Shown: positions 8,114 through 16,166, numbered from the stretch's first letter. The stretch: 64,000 nt of DNA from RHKX01 sp046330285 (GCA_046330285.1 JAXLSX010000005.1:124001-188000); one strand, 5' to 3'. Made by a program: numbers and translations. Notes: generated by a model not told the origin, from the sequence alone.

Positions 8114-9102
8114 GCCCCGAGGCGACCGGAGCGGGCGGGGCGCTGATGCATGCGCGCGACGTCCACGTCGAGTTCGCGAGCCGGCGTAACGTCTCCAGGG
8201 CCCTCGCCGGCGTCACGCTCGACTGGCACCCGGGCGAGATCCTCGGGGTCGTGGGCGAATCGGGGTGCGGGAAGTCGACGCTCGCGCGGGCGATGCTCGC
8301 CCTCCAGGAGACCAGCCGCGGCGAGGTTCATCTCGAGGGGGAGGCGGTCTCGGGACGGGGTGACAAGCGCACCCTCCGCCGGCGGATCCAGATGATCTTC
8401 CAGGACCCCTACCAGACCCTCAACCCGCGGCAACGCGTGTCGGCCATCGTGACCGAGCCGCTCCGCGTCCAGGGCGTGCCGAAGCAGGAGCACGCCGAGC
8501 TCGTGCGCCGGGCGATGAACGACGTCGGGCTCGACCCGGAGCGCTTCCTCGACCGCTACCCGCACCAGCTCTCGGGCGGACAGCGCCAGCGCGTCGCCAT
8601 CGCCGCCGCCCTCGTGCTCGAGCCCGACGGGCTGATCTGCGACGAGCCCGTCTCGATGCTCGACGCCTCGGTCCGCTCGCAGATCCTCAACGTCCTCGTG
8701 AACCTCCAGAAGCAGCGCGGGCTGGCGTTGATCTTCATCACCCACGACCTCAGCCTCGCCTGGTCCCTCTGCGACCGGATCGCGGTCATGTACCTCGGCC
8801 GGATCGTCGAAGAAGGAAGCTCGGCCGACGTGATCGAGCGGCCCAGGCACCCTTACACGCAGGCTCTCGTGACGGCGATCCCGGTGCCGACTCCGGGTGG
8901 CGGCGGCAGGCGGGAGTTGCTCAAGGGTGAACTCCCCGACCCGACCGACGTGCCCGCGGGCTGCCGGTTCCACCCGCGTTGCCCGAAGCGGTTCGAACCG
9001 TGCGACCGGATCGACCCCGAGCTGACGACGGTCGGCGAGGCCGGGCATCGCGCCGCGTGCCTGCTCTACGACCCGAAGGCCGCCGGGGAGTCTCCGCGGT
9101 GA
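8110..9102 (+). CDS. Peptide ABC transporter ATPase, DppF type
   Basis: A 330-residue second ATPase. Walker A is GESGCGKSTLARA, the signature is LSGGQRQRVAIAAAL, and Walker B is ICDEPVSMLD. The C-terminal oligopeptide extension again has cysteines (AGCRFHPRCPKRFEPC). GTG at 8110 overlaps the DppD-type stop. The pair of different ATPases, two permeases and one binding protein makes a complete peptide importer. The stop overlaps the peptidase gene start. Confidence 0.92.
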   Translation: MSPEATGAGGALMHARDVHVEFASRRNVSRALAGVTLDWHPGEILGVVGESGCGKSTLARAMLALQETSRGEVHLEGEAVSGRGDKRTLRRRIQMIFQDPYQTLNPRQRVSAIVTEPLRVQGVPKQEHAELVRRAMNDVGLDPERFLDRYPHQLSGGQRQRVAIAAALVLEPDGLICDEPVSMLDASVRSQILNVLVNLQKQRGLALIFITHDLSLAWSLCDRIAVMYLGRIVEEGSSADVIERPRHPYTQALVTAIPVPTPGGGGRRELLKGELPDPTDVPAGCRFHPRCPKRFEPCDRIDPELTTVGEAGHRAACLLYDPKAAGESPR

Positions 9103-10079
9103 CCGAAGCACGGACACGCTGGCGCGAGCTCATCGGCCCGGTCGGCCGGCTGTCGACGGGGGAACGCAACGCGATCACCGACGTCCCCGGTGTCCGCGTC
9201 GGCCAGTCGCAGGCCGCGTCGGGCGAGAAGACCGGTGTAACGGTTGTCGCCCCGCCGGCGCTGCCGGCACCGGCGGCGACCGCGACCGTAAACGGCGTCG
9301 GCGAGCTCACAGCCAAGCTCGAGATCGACGAGCGCGGCCGGATGGAGACCCCGGTCTACCTCTGCGGCTCGCACGCGATCGGGACCGTCCTCCAGGCGGC
9401 CATCGAGGCATCGGGGCGCGGACCGGACAACATCGTCCTGCCGGTGGTCGGGGAGTGTGACGACGGGGACCTCGCCGACTCGCGAACGGTCGTGGCGGAA
9501 GACGTCGGGCGGGCGCTGGACGACCTTGGGCCGGAGGTGGTCGAGGGAACGGTCGGCGCCGGAACCGGCATGAACTGCTTCGAGTTCCCCGGCGGCATCG
9601 GCACGTCCTCTCGGCGGGTCGGCGAGCATCACGTCGGCGTCCTGCTCCTCTGCAACTTCGGCGATCGCAGGTACCTGGACGTGCTCGAGGGGATCGAGGA
9701 CGCTGACGGCCCGCTCGCTCGCGCATCCGACCGCCCGCCGCCCCACGGCTCCTGCATCGCCGTCTGCGCGACCGATGCGCCGCTGTCGCTCCTGCAACTC
9801 CGTCGGCTGGCCCTGCGCCCGCTTCTCGGGCTCGTCCGGGCCGGTTCGTTCGGCTCGGAGGGCTCGGGCGAGATCGGCATCGCCTTCGGCACCGACGGCG
9901 GGATCGAAGGTGGGCCGGGCGTGAGCGATGCGGCGATCGAGGAGTTGTTCGCCGCGGCATTCGAGGCCGCGCACGAGTCCGTCTACAACTGTCTGGTTGC
10001 CGCCCGCCCGTCGGAGCGGCTCGACGGCACGATGCAGCCGTCGTTCCCGATCGAAGCCGTCAGGGCCGCCCGGAGCTAG
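9099..10079 (+). CDS. P1/DmpA-family (S58) aminopeptidase
   Basis: A 326-residue member of the self-processing S58 family (DmpA, BapA), which release N-terminal residues from D-, alpha- or beta-peptides. The order is NAITDVPGVRVGQ at the N terminus, NGVGELTAKLEI, GTVGAGTGMNC with GGIGTSSR, and then the predicted autocleavage site Gly217-Ser218 in HGSCIAVCATDAPL, matching the Gly-Ser nucleophile of DmpA. There is no signal peptide, so it should work in the cytosol on imported peptides. It is the last gene of the operon, and its end overlaps that of the convergent MFS gene by four bases. Beta-peptide activity is attractive given kdd/kce but unproven. Confidence 0.88.
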   Translation: MTEARTRWRELIGPVGRLSTGERNAITDVPGVRVGQSQAASGEKTGVTVVAPPALPAPAATATVNGVGELTAKLEIDERGRMETPVYLCGSHAIGTVLQAAIEASGRGPDNIVLPVVGECDDGDLADSRTVVAEDVGRALDDLGPEVVEGTVGAGTGMNCFEFPGGIGTSSRRVGEHHVGVLLLCNFGDRRYLDVLEGIEDADGPLARASDRPPPHGSCIAVCATDAPLSLLQLRRLALRPLLGLVRAGSFGSEGSGEIGIAFGTDGGIEGGPGVSDAAIEELFAAAFEAAHESVYNCLVAARPSERLDGTMQPSFPIEAVRAARS

Positions 10080-11623
10080 CTCGCTGGAACGGGCTCGGCC
10101 GGCTGCCCGTCAGCCTGCGCCTCCGGCGACGGTGAAGGCTGGCCGACCATGTCCTGAGAGCGGATCAGGAGCCAGCTCGCGATGCTGCCGGCGATGGCGA
10201 TCCCGGCACCGATCAGCAGGATCTCGTTGAGCCCGCCGATGAACGCCTGGTCGGCCGCCGCGACCGCCTGATCGCGGAACTGCGGCGGGATCGAGGGCAG
10301 CGCGCTCTCGACCGCCCCGGCGGAGACCGCGTCGGAGAACGCGGGCGGCGCCTGCGGCAGCAGCTCGCCGAGCTTGGCGTCGACCCGCGCCTGGAAGATC
10401 GCGCCGAGCGCCGCAACTCCGGTCGCGATGCCGACCTGGCGGAAGGTGCTGTTGATCCCCGACGCCATGCCGGCCCGGGCCGGCTCGACCACGCCGATCG
10501 CTACCGATGCGATGCCGGGGTTCGTCATCCCGATCCCGGCGCCGCCGATGATGAAGCCGACGAGCAATGTCGTCCAGCTGTCGCCGGGGTCGATCCCGTT
10601 CATCAGGATCAGCCCGATTCCGACCAGCAACAGGCCGGTGCCCATCAGCGCCCGGAACGGGACGCGGTCGGAGAGCCGCGCCGAGAGCGGAGCGACGATG
10701 AACGAGATCAGCGTCAGCGGCAGGAACCGCAGGCCGGTCTCGAGCGGGGAGAAGCGAAGGACGTCCTGCAGGTACAGGGTCAGGTACAGGAACATCGCGA
10801 ACATTCCGGCCGAGAGGCAGAAGGCGACGATCGAGACGCCGGAGAACGACGGCTTCCGGAACAGCGCCATGTCGAGCATCGCGTTGTCGCGACGGAGTTC
10901 GATCACCACGAACGCGGCCAGCAGGAGTACGGCGGCACCGAGGCAGGCGACGATGACGGGGCTGCCCCAGCCCTCGGCGTTGCCGCGGATCAGCCCGAAG
11001 ATCAGCAGGAAGAGCGCGGCCGAGAAGCTGACCAGCCCGAGCCAGTCGATCGGCTTCGTGTCCGTCGCCTTGACGTTCACGAGCCGGGTCTCGGTGATCG
11101 CGATCGCGGCGAGCCCGATCGGGACGTTGACGAAGAAGATCCACTCCCAGCCGAGGCCGTCGGTGATGATTCCCCCGACCAGCGGTCCGATCGCGACGGC
11201 GCCGCCCACGGTCGCGCCCCAGATCCCGACTGCCCGGGCGCGCTCGCGGCCCTCGTACTCCTGTGCGATCAGGGCGAGGGCGGTGGCGAACATCGCCGCG
11301 GCCCCGACGCCCTGGAGGCCGCGCGAGAAGTTGAGGATGGTCGGGTCGGAGGCGAGTCCGCATAAGAACGAGGCGGCGGTGAAGACGCCGAAGCCGATCG
11401 AGAACACACGCCGGCGGCCGAGCCGGTCCCCGAGCGAGCCGAAGACGAGCAGGAAGGAGGCGAGCGTCAGCGCATAGGCATCGACGACCCACTGCAGGCT
11501 CGACAGGCTGGCGTTGAGATCGCGCTGGATCTCCGGCAGCGCGACGTTGACGATGGTCACGTCGATCAACAACATGAACGTCGCGACGCAGACGGCGAGC
11601 AGTGTCCATTGCTTACGGCTCAT
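10076..11623 (-). CDS. MFS drug exporter, DHA2 (EmrB/QacA) family, 14 TM
   Basis: A 515-residue proton-driven exporter with about 14 hydrophobic segments. The start of the protein (TLLAVCVATFMLLIDVTIVN), motif A GSLGDRLGRRRVF and motif C-like GPLVGGIITDGLGWEW with FFVNVPIG are classical for DHA2 transporters. The gene is divergent from a marR gene 89 bp away, with an inverted repeat between them, so MarR control of export is likely. Substrates cannot be told from sequence. Confidence 0.92.
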   Translation of the reverse strand: MSRKQWTLLAVCVATFMLLIDVTIVNVALPEIQRDLNASLSSLQWVVDAYALTLASFLLVFGSLGDRLGRRRVFSIGFGVFTAASFLCGLASDPTILNFSRGLQGVGAAAMFATALALIAQEYEGRERARAVGIWGATVGGAVAIGPLVGGIITDGLGWEWIFFVNVPIGLAAIAITETRLVNVKATDTKPIDWLGLVSFSAALFLLIFGLIRGNAEGWGSPVIVACLGAAVLLLAAFVVIELRRDNAMLDMALFRKPSFSGVSIVAFCLSAGMFAMFLYLTLYLQDVLRFSPLETGLRFLPLTLISFIVAPLSARLSDRVPFRALMGTGLLLVGIGLILMNGIDPGDSWTTLLVGFIIGGAGIGMTNPGIASVAIGVVEPARAGMASGINSTFRQVGIATGVAALGAIFQARVDAKLGELLPQAPPAFSDAVSAGAVESALPSIPPQFRDQAVAAADQAFIGGLNEILLIGAGIAIAGSIASWLLIRSQDMVGQPSPSPEAQADGQPAEPVPAS

Positions 11624-11662
11624 CTATCGAGCACCCCTTGTAAAGTTTGAGAAAGCCAGCCT

Positions 11663-11677
11663 TGCTGATCATCAGCA
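11663..11677. promoter_or_regulatory. Putative MarR operator (7-1-7 inverted repeat)
   Basis: TGCTGAT-C-ATCAGCA is a perfect 7-bp inverted repeat with a one-base centre in the 89-bp gap between the divergent MFS and marR genes. Its place and size fit a MarR-family binding site. It lies upstream of the marR start chosen here (11713), which argues against longer start choices. Confidence 0.55.
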
Positions 11678-11712
11678 GGACTGACGATCAAGGTAGCGAA
11701 TCCTCCGACCGA

Positions 11713-12195
11713 ATGTCCTCCGCCCCCGAGATCCAGGCGCCCACCGCGACCGACGTCCAGCCGATGCTCGCCGAGCGGGTCGGCTACCTGTTCGCGAAGC
11801 TGCACCAGCGCTGGGCGGCCGAGTCGGTCGCGATCCTCCGCGAGGAGGGGGTCGGCCTGTCGGGAATGCATTTCGGAGCGCTCTCGATCCTCGACTCCGC
11901 CGGGCCGATGTCGCAGCAGACCCTCGGCGAGCTGATCGGCAAGGATCGGACGACGGTGGTCGCGATCGTCGACGAGCTCGAGGGCGAGGGACTCGTCGAG
12001 CGCCGCCGCAATCCCGCCGACCGGCGCGCCTACGCGCTCGAGGTGACCCGGCGGGGAACCGACTGGCTCGAGCGGGCGCGGCCGGTCCTGCTCCGGGCCG
12101 AGGACGAGCTGCTCGAGGACCTCGAGCCCGGCGAGCGCGACCAGCTCATCGGCCTCCTCCAGCGGGTGCTGCTCGGTCCCCGCGACCCACGCTGA
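11713..12195 (+). CDS. MarR-family transcriptional regulator
   Basis: A 160-residue winged-helix regulator. The recognition region QTLGELIGKDRTTVVAIVDEL and the wing VERRRNPADRRAYALEVT (about residues 75-120) are typical of MarR. I use ATG 11713 because an upstream in-frame start would put coding sequence over the palindromic operator. It probably represses the divergent DHA2 exporter and itself, with relief by the exported drug. Two crcB genes follow within 8 bp. Confidence 0.88.
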   Translation: MSSAPEIQAPTATDVQPMLAERVGYLFAKLHQRWAAESVAILREEGVGLSGMHFGALSILDSAGPMSQQTLGELIGKDRTTVVAIVDELEGEGLVERRRNPADRRAYALEVTRRGTDWLERARPVLLRAEDELLEDLEPGERDQLIGLLQRVLLGPRDPR

Positions 12196-12202
12196 GAGCC
12201 CG

Positions 12203-12598
12203 GTGCCGATGCCCGACCGCAGGGAGCTCGCGGCCGTCTTCGCGGGCGGATTCGTCGGCGCGATAGCCCGGCTCGGACTGGTCGAGGCGATGCCCCACGG
12301 CGCCCTCGAGTGGCCGTGGCCGACGTTCCTCGCCAACCTCGCAGGCGCCTTCGCCCTCGGCTACTTCGCGACGCGGCTGCAGGAGCGGCTGCCGCTCTCC
12401 GCCTACCGGCGGCCCCTCCTCGGAACCGGGTTCTGCGGCGCACTGACGACGTTCTCGACGATGCAGCTCGAAATCGTCCGGATGCTCGAGGGCGGTTCCG
12501 CCGGGCTCGCGCTCGCCTACGCGGCGGTCAGCGTCGCGGCCGGCTTCGCCCTCGTCCACCTCGCGAGCGGTCTCGTTCGAAGGGCGCGACTCGCGTGA
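12203..12598 (+). CDS. crcB: Fluoride channel CrcB/Fluc, first subunit
   Basis: A roughly 130-residue four-helix protein of the Fluc fluoride channel family. Motifs GGFVGAIARLGL, the FLANLAGAFALGYFATR segment and GTGFCGALTTFSTMQ (the conserved GxxGxxTTFST) are clear. The start is either GTG 12203 or ATG 12209; the GAGAG at 12194 spaces better to the ATG. It overlaps the second crcB by four bases. Paired crcB genes usually form a heterodimeric channel with opposite topology. No fluoride riboswitch precedes it, since the upstream sequence is marR. Confidence 0.9.
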   Translation: MPMPDRRELAAVFAGGFVGAIARLGLVEAMPHGALEWPWPTFLANLAGAFALGYFATRLQERLPLSAYRRPLLGTGFCGALTTFSTMQLEIVRMLEGGSAGLALAYAAVSVAAGFALVHLASGLVRRARLA

Positions 12599-12960
12599 GC
12601 GCCGCGATGGTCGTCGCGGTGGGGATTTTCGGCGGCGTCGGCGCCATCGGCCGGCTGCTGCTCGACGGCGCCGTCGCGTCGCGGTGGAGCGGCACCTTCC
12701 CGCTGGGCACGTTGGCGGTCAACCTCGTCGGCAGCTTCGTGCTCGGCGTGCTGGCGGGAGCCGGTGTCGGGGCGGACGGGATGCGGCTGCTGGCGATCGG
12801 GCTGATCGGCTCGTTCACGACGTTCAGCACCTGGATGTTCGAGACGCAGCGGCTCGCCGAGGAGGGCGACGGCCGTGTGGCGGCGGCGAACGTGGTCGTC
12901 AGCCTCGTCCTCGGGATCGCTCTGGCCTGGATCGGACTTCAGCTCGGGGAGGCGCTGTGA
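12595..12960 (+). CDS. crcB: Fluoride channel CrcB/Fluc, second subunit
   Basis: A 121-residue partner of the first CrcB. GGVGAIGRLLLDG, LAVNLVGSFVLGVLAG and GLIGSFTTFSTWMFE give the same signature with a distinct sequence, as in heterodimeric Fluc pairs. GTG 12595 overlaps the upstream stop, and the GTG of the DUF190 gene overlaps its own stop, so all three genes are translationally coupled. Confidence 0.9.
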   Translation: MSAAMVVAVGIFGGVGAIGRLLLDGAVASRWSGTFPLGTLAVNLVGSFVLGVLAGAGVGADGMRLLAIGLIGSFTTFSTWMFETQRLAEEGDGRVAAANVVVSLVLGIALAWIGLQLGEAL

Positions 12961-13988
12961 GCGCGGTGAGTGGCCGCAAGGTGAGTATCTACTTCGGCGA
13001 GCGTGACCGCTGCGACGGGCGCTTCCTCGCTGAGCGCGTGATCGCCGAGCTCGACGCCGCTGGGATCGAGGCCGCGATCCTCCTGCGCGGGGCGGAGGGG
13101 TACGGCGCGAAGCACCGTCTCCGGACCGACCGGCTCCTCACGCTCTCCGAGGATCTCCCCGTGGTCGCGATCGCGGTCGGAGAGCCGGAGGCGGTCGACG
13201 CGGCTGCGGGGCGGATCGGCTCGCTTCCGTTCGCCGGTCTGATCGTCACCGAGGAGATCGCGATCGCGAACGGGGATGACGATCCGGTTCCGGCGGGGGG
13301 AGGATGGGCCAAGCTCTCCGCCTACGTCGGTCGCGGCCGCCGGGTCGACGGGCGCCCCGCCCACGAATGGCTGCTGGGGCGTCTGCACGCGGCCGGCGCC
13401 GATGCGGGCGTGGCTCTGATCGGCGTCGACGGGATCCTCGGCGGCGTTCGCCGGCGGGCCGGGTTCTTCGCCCGCAACGCCGACGTCCCGGCCCTCGTCG
13501 TCGCCGTCGGTGAGCCCGCCGCGCTCGCGACGACCGCCGCTGAGATCGCGGGGATGCCCGGGGTTGCGCTGCCCACCTTCGAACGCGCGCAGATCCTCGG
13601 GGCCGGTGGCTCCGTGGGAGTCGCTGCGGGGGCCGCCGGCGCGAGGCGCCTGATGCTGTTCGCGAACGAGCAGGACCATGTCGGCGGGCGGCCGGTCCAC
13701 GTCGAAGCGGTGCGGCGGCTCCGCGCCGCCGGTGCGGCCGGCGTGACCGTCCTTCGCGGGGTGCGCGGTTTCGCCGGTGGTCGCGAGCCGGGCGGTGACT
13801 CGCTTCGCTCGCTCCGGCGGCGGGTGCCGACGCTCACGCTGGTCGTCGACGATCCGGAGCGGTGCGAGCGCTGGCTCGAGGTCCTCGGCGAGCTCGCGCC
13901 GGAGGGTGCGCTGGTCCTGAGCGAGGAGGTCGGGATCGCCGGAGGCGGCCCCGAGCCGGCTCAGTCGAGGCCGGCGGGAACCTCGTAG
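12957..13988 (+). CDS. Triple DUF190-domain protein
   Basis: A 343-residue soluble protein made of three tandem DUF190-like repeats. Repeat starts are KVSIYFGERDRCDGR (about residue 8), AKLSAYVGRGRRVDGR (about 117) and RRLMLFANEQDHVGGR (about 224). Each has a helix, then a G-[AV]-x-G-[FYI] turn (GAEGYGAKH, GVDGILGGV, GVRGFAGGR), then a strand such as LPVVAIAVGEP, VPALVVAVGEP or VPTLTLVVDDP. DUF190 proteins usually have one domain of about 100-110 residues and often sit beside crcB, as here; their fold is ferredoxin/PII-like. A regulatory or accessory role for the fluoride channels is inference. The 3' end overlaps a convergent gene by 28 bases. Confidence 0.85.
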   Translation: MSAVSGRKVSIYFGERDRCDGRFLAERVIAELDAAGIEAAILLRGAEGYGAKHRLRTDRLLTLSEDLPVVAIAVGEPEAVDAAAGRIGSLPFAGLIVTEEIAIANGDDDPVPAGGGWAKLSAYVGRGRRVDGRPAHEWLLGRLHAAGADAGVALIGVDGILGGVRRRAGFFARNADVPALVVAVGEPAALATTAAEIAGMPGVALPTFERAQILGAGGSVGVAAGAAGARRLMLFANEQDHVGGRPVHVEAVRRLRAAGAAGVTVLRGVRGFAGGREPGGDSLRSLRRRVPTLTLVVDDPERCERWLEVLGELAPEGALVLSEEVGIAGGGPEPAQSRPAGTS

Positions 13989-14365
13989 ACGTCGGCCGGG
14001 TCCTCGTCGTCGGACAGCGGCCGGTCGAGGACGAACACCTCGACCGCGTAGTCGGGGAAGACGGAGTTGTCGCTGAGGAACGCCTCGACGCGGCAGCCGG
14101 TCTGCTCCTGGACGAGCTTGATCGCCTTCTCGCGCATCGCCCCCTGGAACCCGCGCCGGACCTCGCGAACGAGGGCCGCGCGCTCACCCTCGGCCAGCGT
14201 CTTCTCGGCGACGGTCAGGGTGTCGCGCAGCAGAACGGTTACGAGCCCGTCGTTGATGAAGGTGTGGGCGTCGGTCGGTCCGCGGCCGACGAACTCCTTG
14301 AACAACCCGACCATCCCGCGAGAGATCTCCCGTCGGCGGTCGTGCTTTTCGGAGTTGTCGGACAT
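13961..14365 (-). CDS. DUF2294 / MpsC-family protein
   Basis: A 134-residue protein with the family features RGMVGLFKEFVGRGPTDAH, VTVLLRDTLTVAEKTL and VQEQTGCRVEAFLSDNS. MpsC of staphylococci was named as part of a cation-translocating system, but the molecular role of stand-alone members is not settled. It is the last gene of a minus-strand group after the SigF-type sigma factor and an RsbW-like protein, 31 bp behind the latter. No membrane helix is visible. Confidence 0.8.
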   Translation of the reverse strand: MSDNSEKHDRRREISRGMVGLFKEFVGRGPTDAHTFINDGLVTVLLRDTLTVAEKTLAEGERAALVREVRRGFQGAMREKAIKLVQEQTGCRVEAFLSDNSVFPDYAVEVFVLDRPLSDDEDPADVYEVPAGLD

Positions 14366-14396
14366 CGGTCTCCTCGGGCGTGAAGTCTGGCGCCTG

Positions 14397-15080
14397 TCAG
14401 AGAGCAGGGAGCTGGGTCTTCAGCGTGAGCGTCCGATATGTCCCTGCCCCCCTTATCTCGGCCGCCGCCGGGCAGGCTGCGGCCAGTGCTGAGAATACCC
14501 CCTCCGACGACGCACGAATCTCGACTTCGAGCACCCCCGGGGCTCCGTGGACGTGGACCTCGAGGTTCGGCGACGGGCCGGCCTCCAGCGCCGCCGCCGC
14601 CAGTCTCGTGCCGAGCAGGATCGAGCGCGTGACACCGTCGAGGGTCGCGGCGGCCGTGAGGGCGACCCGGGCGAACACGCGCGGCAGGATCGAGTCGACG
14701 AAGGCCGCGCCGGCGAACTCCGCGGCGATCTCCTCGGCGGGCTCGATCAGGGCCGGATCGGACCAGTCGGGCCCGCCGTCCTTCCAACTCGAATTCGTCG
14801 AGGTCCTTTGGACCCGCGTCAGGCTGAGCTTGCGGGCATCCGCCTCGTAGTCGAGCTCGATGCTGATCTCGCCGCCCTCGTCCGGCGGATGTCGCGCGAA
14901 GGCCCCGGCCGACTCGGCCGCGAGCGCTGCGCGCAGCCCCGCGGCCTGATCCGGTTCGAGGCCGAGTGCCTCCGCGCCCCCGGCGAGGACCATGACGTTG
15001 AGGTCGGCGTTCGATCCGCCGGCCGGAAACGTCAGCCGGACGGAGCTCGCGTCGGTGTCGGCGTGGGAGTCGAGCACGTT
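14397..15080 (-). CDS. Hypothetical protein, possible degenerate RsbW-like anti-sigma factor
   Basis: About 227 residues with GTG 15080 as the preferred start; a longer GTG start at 15161 would lie inside the sigma gene. I do not recognise it firmly. The N-terminal half (SVRLTFPAGGSNADLNVMV, then GGAEALGLEPDQAAGL) has the layout of a GHKL anti-sigma kinase. However, the N-box position reads AESAGAFARH, where RsbW proteins have E-x-x-x-N-x-x-x-H, so the Asn needed for ATP/Mg binding is missing. The second half (ARVALTAAATLDGV to LEVHVHGAPGVLEVEI) looks like a repeat of the same layout. It lies directly downstream of a SigB/SigF-type sigma gene, which makes a sigma-binding role plausible. Treat function as a hypothesis. 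Confidence 0.6.
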   Translation of the reverse strand, partial: NVLDSHADTDASSVRLTFPAGGSNADLNVMVLAGGAEALGLEPDQAAGLRAALAAESAGAFARHPPDEGGEISIELDYEADARKLSLTRVQRTSTNSSWKDGGPDWSDPALIEPAEEIAAEFAGAAFVDSILPRVFARVALTAAATLDGVTRSILLGTRLAAAALEAGPSPNLEVHVHGAPGVLEVEIRASSEGVFSALAAACPAAAEIRGAGTYRTLTLKTQLPAL

Positions 15081-15129
15081 TTCGGGGTTCCCCGGCAACG
15101 GGCGCGGAAACGGGCGCGACCCTTTCGTC

Positions 15130-15945
15130 TCACGCGGCCTTGCCGACCTCCGCCTCCTCACCGCCCTGGACCGCGGTAAGGAGCTTGTTCAGGGCTCGCC
15201 GGAGGATTCGCGAGACCTGCATCTGCGAGACGCCGATCTCCTCGCCGATCTGCCGCTGGGTCATGTCCTCCTCGTAGCGGAGCCGCAGGGCCTCACGCTC
15301 GGAGGGATCGAGGTCGACCCCGCTCGCCGCGAATCGCGCTTCGGCGGCGTCGAACCCGAGATCGTGGCTCGGGATCGTCTCCGAGAACGGCTGCGCGTCC
15401 TCCTCGCCATCGCCGGCGGCCGGGCGATCGAGCGAGATCGGTGTCCGCGAGCGATCGGCGGCCAGGGCCTCGAGCACCGTCTCCTCGGAACAGCGCGCCT
15501 CGCGGGCGACCTCCTGGATCGTCGGCTCGCGCCCGTGCTCGGCCCGGAACGCCGCCGCGAACGAGTTCACGCGAGCGATCCCCTCCTGGAGGCTGCGCGG
15601 CATCCGCATCGACTGCGTGTTGTCGCGGAAGTGATGCTTCAGGGTGCCGAGGATGAACGGCGTCGCATAGCTCGAGAAGTTCACGTCGCGGTCCGGGTCG
15701 AACCGGTCCACGGCCTTGACGAGCCCCTCGCTGGCGACCTGGAGGAGGTCGTCGAACGGCTCCATGCCGGCGCTGTAGCGGCCGGCGAGCGCGCGAGCGA
15801 GCGGCATGAACCGCTCGATCAGCTGCTCCCGGAGCTCCGCATCGCGGTTCTCGGAGAACTGATGGATCAACTCGCGATCGCGCTTGTCGCGAATCGCCTT
15901 GCCCGGCCCTTCGGCGGCCGGCTGTTGGGAGTACGTCTGACGCAT
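15130..15945 (-). CDS. RNA polymerase sigma factor, SigB/SigF/SigG family
   Basis: A 271-residue group 3 sigma factor. Region 2 has FDDLLQVASEGLVKAVDRFD and SYATPFILGTLKHHFRD; the region 3 helix has EPTIQEVAREARCSEETVLEAL; region 4 has the HTH MTQRQIGEEIGVSQMQVSRIL. It would direct transcription of stress or developmental genes. It begins a minus-strand group with the RsbW-like and MpsC-like genes. A hairpin covers its ribosome binding site. A second sigma factor of the same family lies 21 kb away at 36154. Confidence 0.92.
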   Translation of the reverse strand: MRQTYSQQPAAEGPGKAIRDKRDRELIHQFSENRDAELREQLIERFMPLARALAGRYSAGMEPFDDLLQVASEGLVKAVDRFDPDRDVNFSSYATPFILGTLKHHFRDNTQSMRMPRSLQEGIARVNSFAAAFRAEHGREPTIQEVAREARCSEETVLEALAADRSRTPISLDRPAAGDGEEDAQPFSETIPSHDLGFDAAEARFAASGVDLDPSEREALRLRYEEDMTQRQIGEEIGVSQMQVSRILRRALNKLLTAVQGGEEAEVGKAA

Positions 15946-15947
15946 TG

Positions 15948-15964
15948 CAACCCCTAACGGGTTG
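15948..15964 (-). promoter_or_regulatory. Hairpin over the sigma-factor ribosome binding site
   Basis: On the minus strand the RNA reads CAACCC-GTTAG-GGGTTG, a 6-bp stem with a 5-nt loop ending two bases before the ATG at 15945. The Shine-Dalgarno sequence AGGGG (15955-15951) is partly in the right arm, so folding would hide it. It could equally be a DNA operator. Confidence 0.4.
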
Positions 15965-16166
15965 AACGCATCTCTGTGAGCCGTGACGGGGAGTGGCGTT
16001 GGGCCCCTGGATCCCGAGTCGACCTAAAGCTGCTGATGGGGGATCGCGCTCCGGCATGTACCGCGGCGACCAGAAATCAGGCTAGCGCACCATCGGCCGA
16101 CAATGTTGTCGCTGGTTTCGAAAGCCAAGTCATCTCAGACCGGGATCCACACGTATTCATCATTGC

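Noticed and set aside
12196..12202. Fluoride riboswitch upstream of crcB
   Set aside because: Only 7 bp separate marR and crcB, so there is no room for one.
14397..15161. GTG 15161 as the start of the RsbW-like gene
   Set aside because: It would place 32 bases inside the sigma gene and add an Arg/Pro-rich N terminus typical of out-of-frame reading; GTG 15080 gives a better domain boundary.
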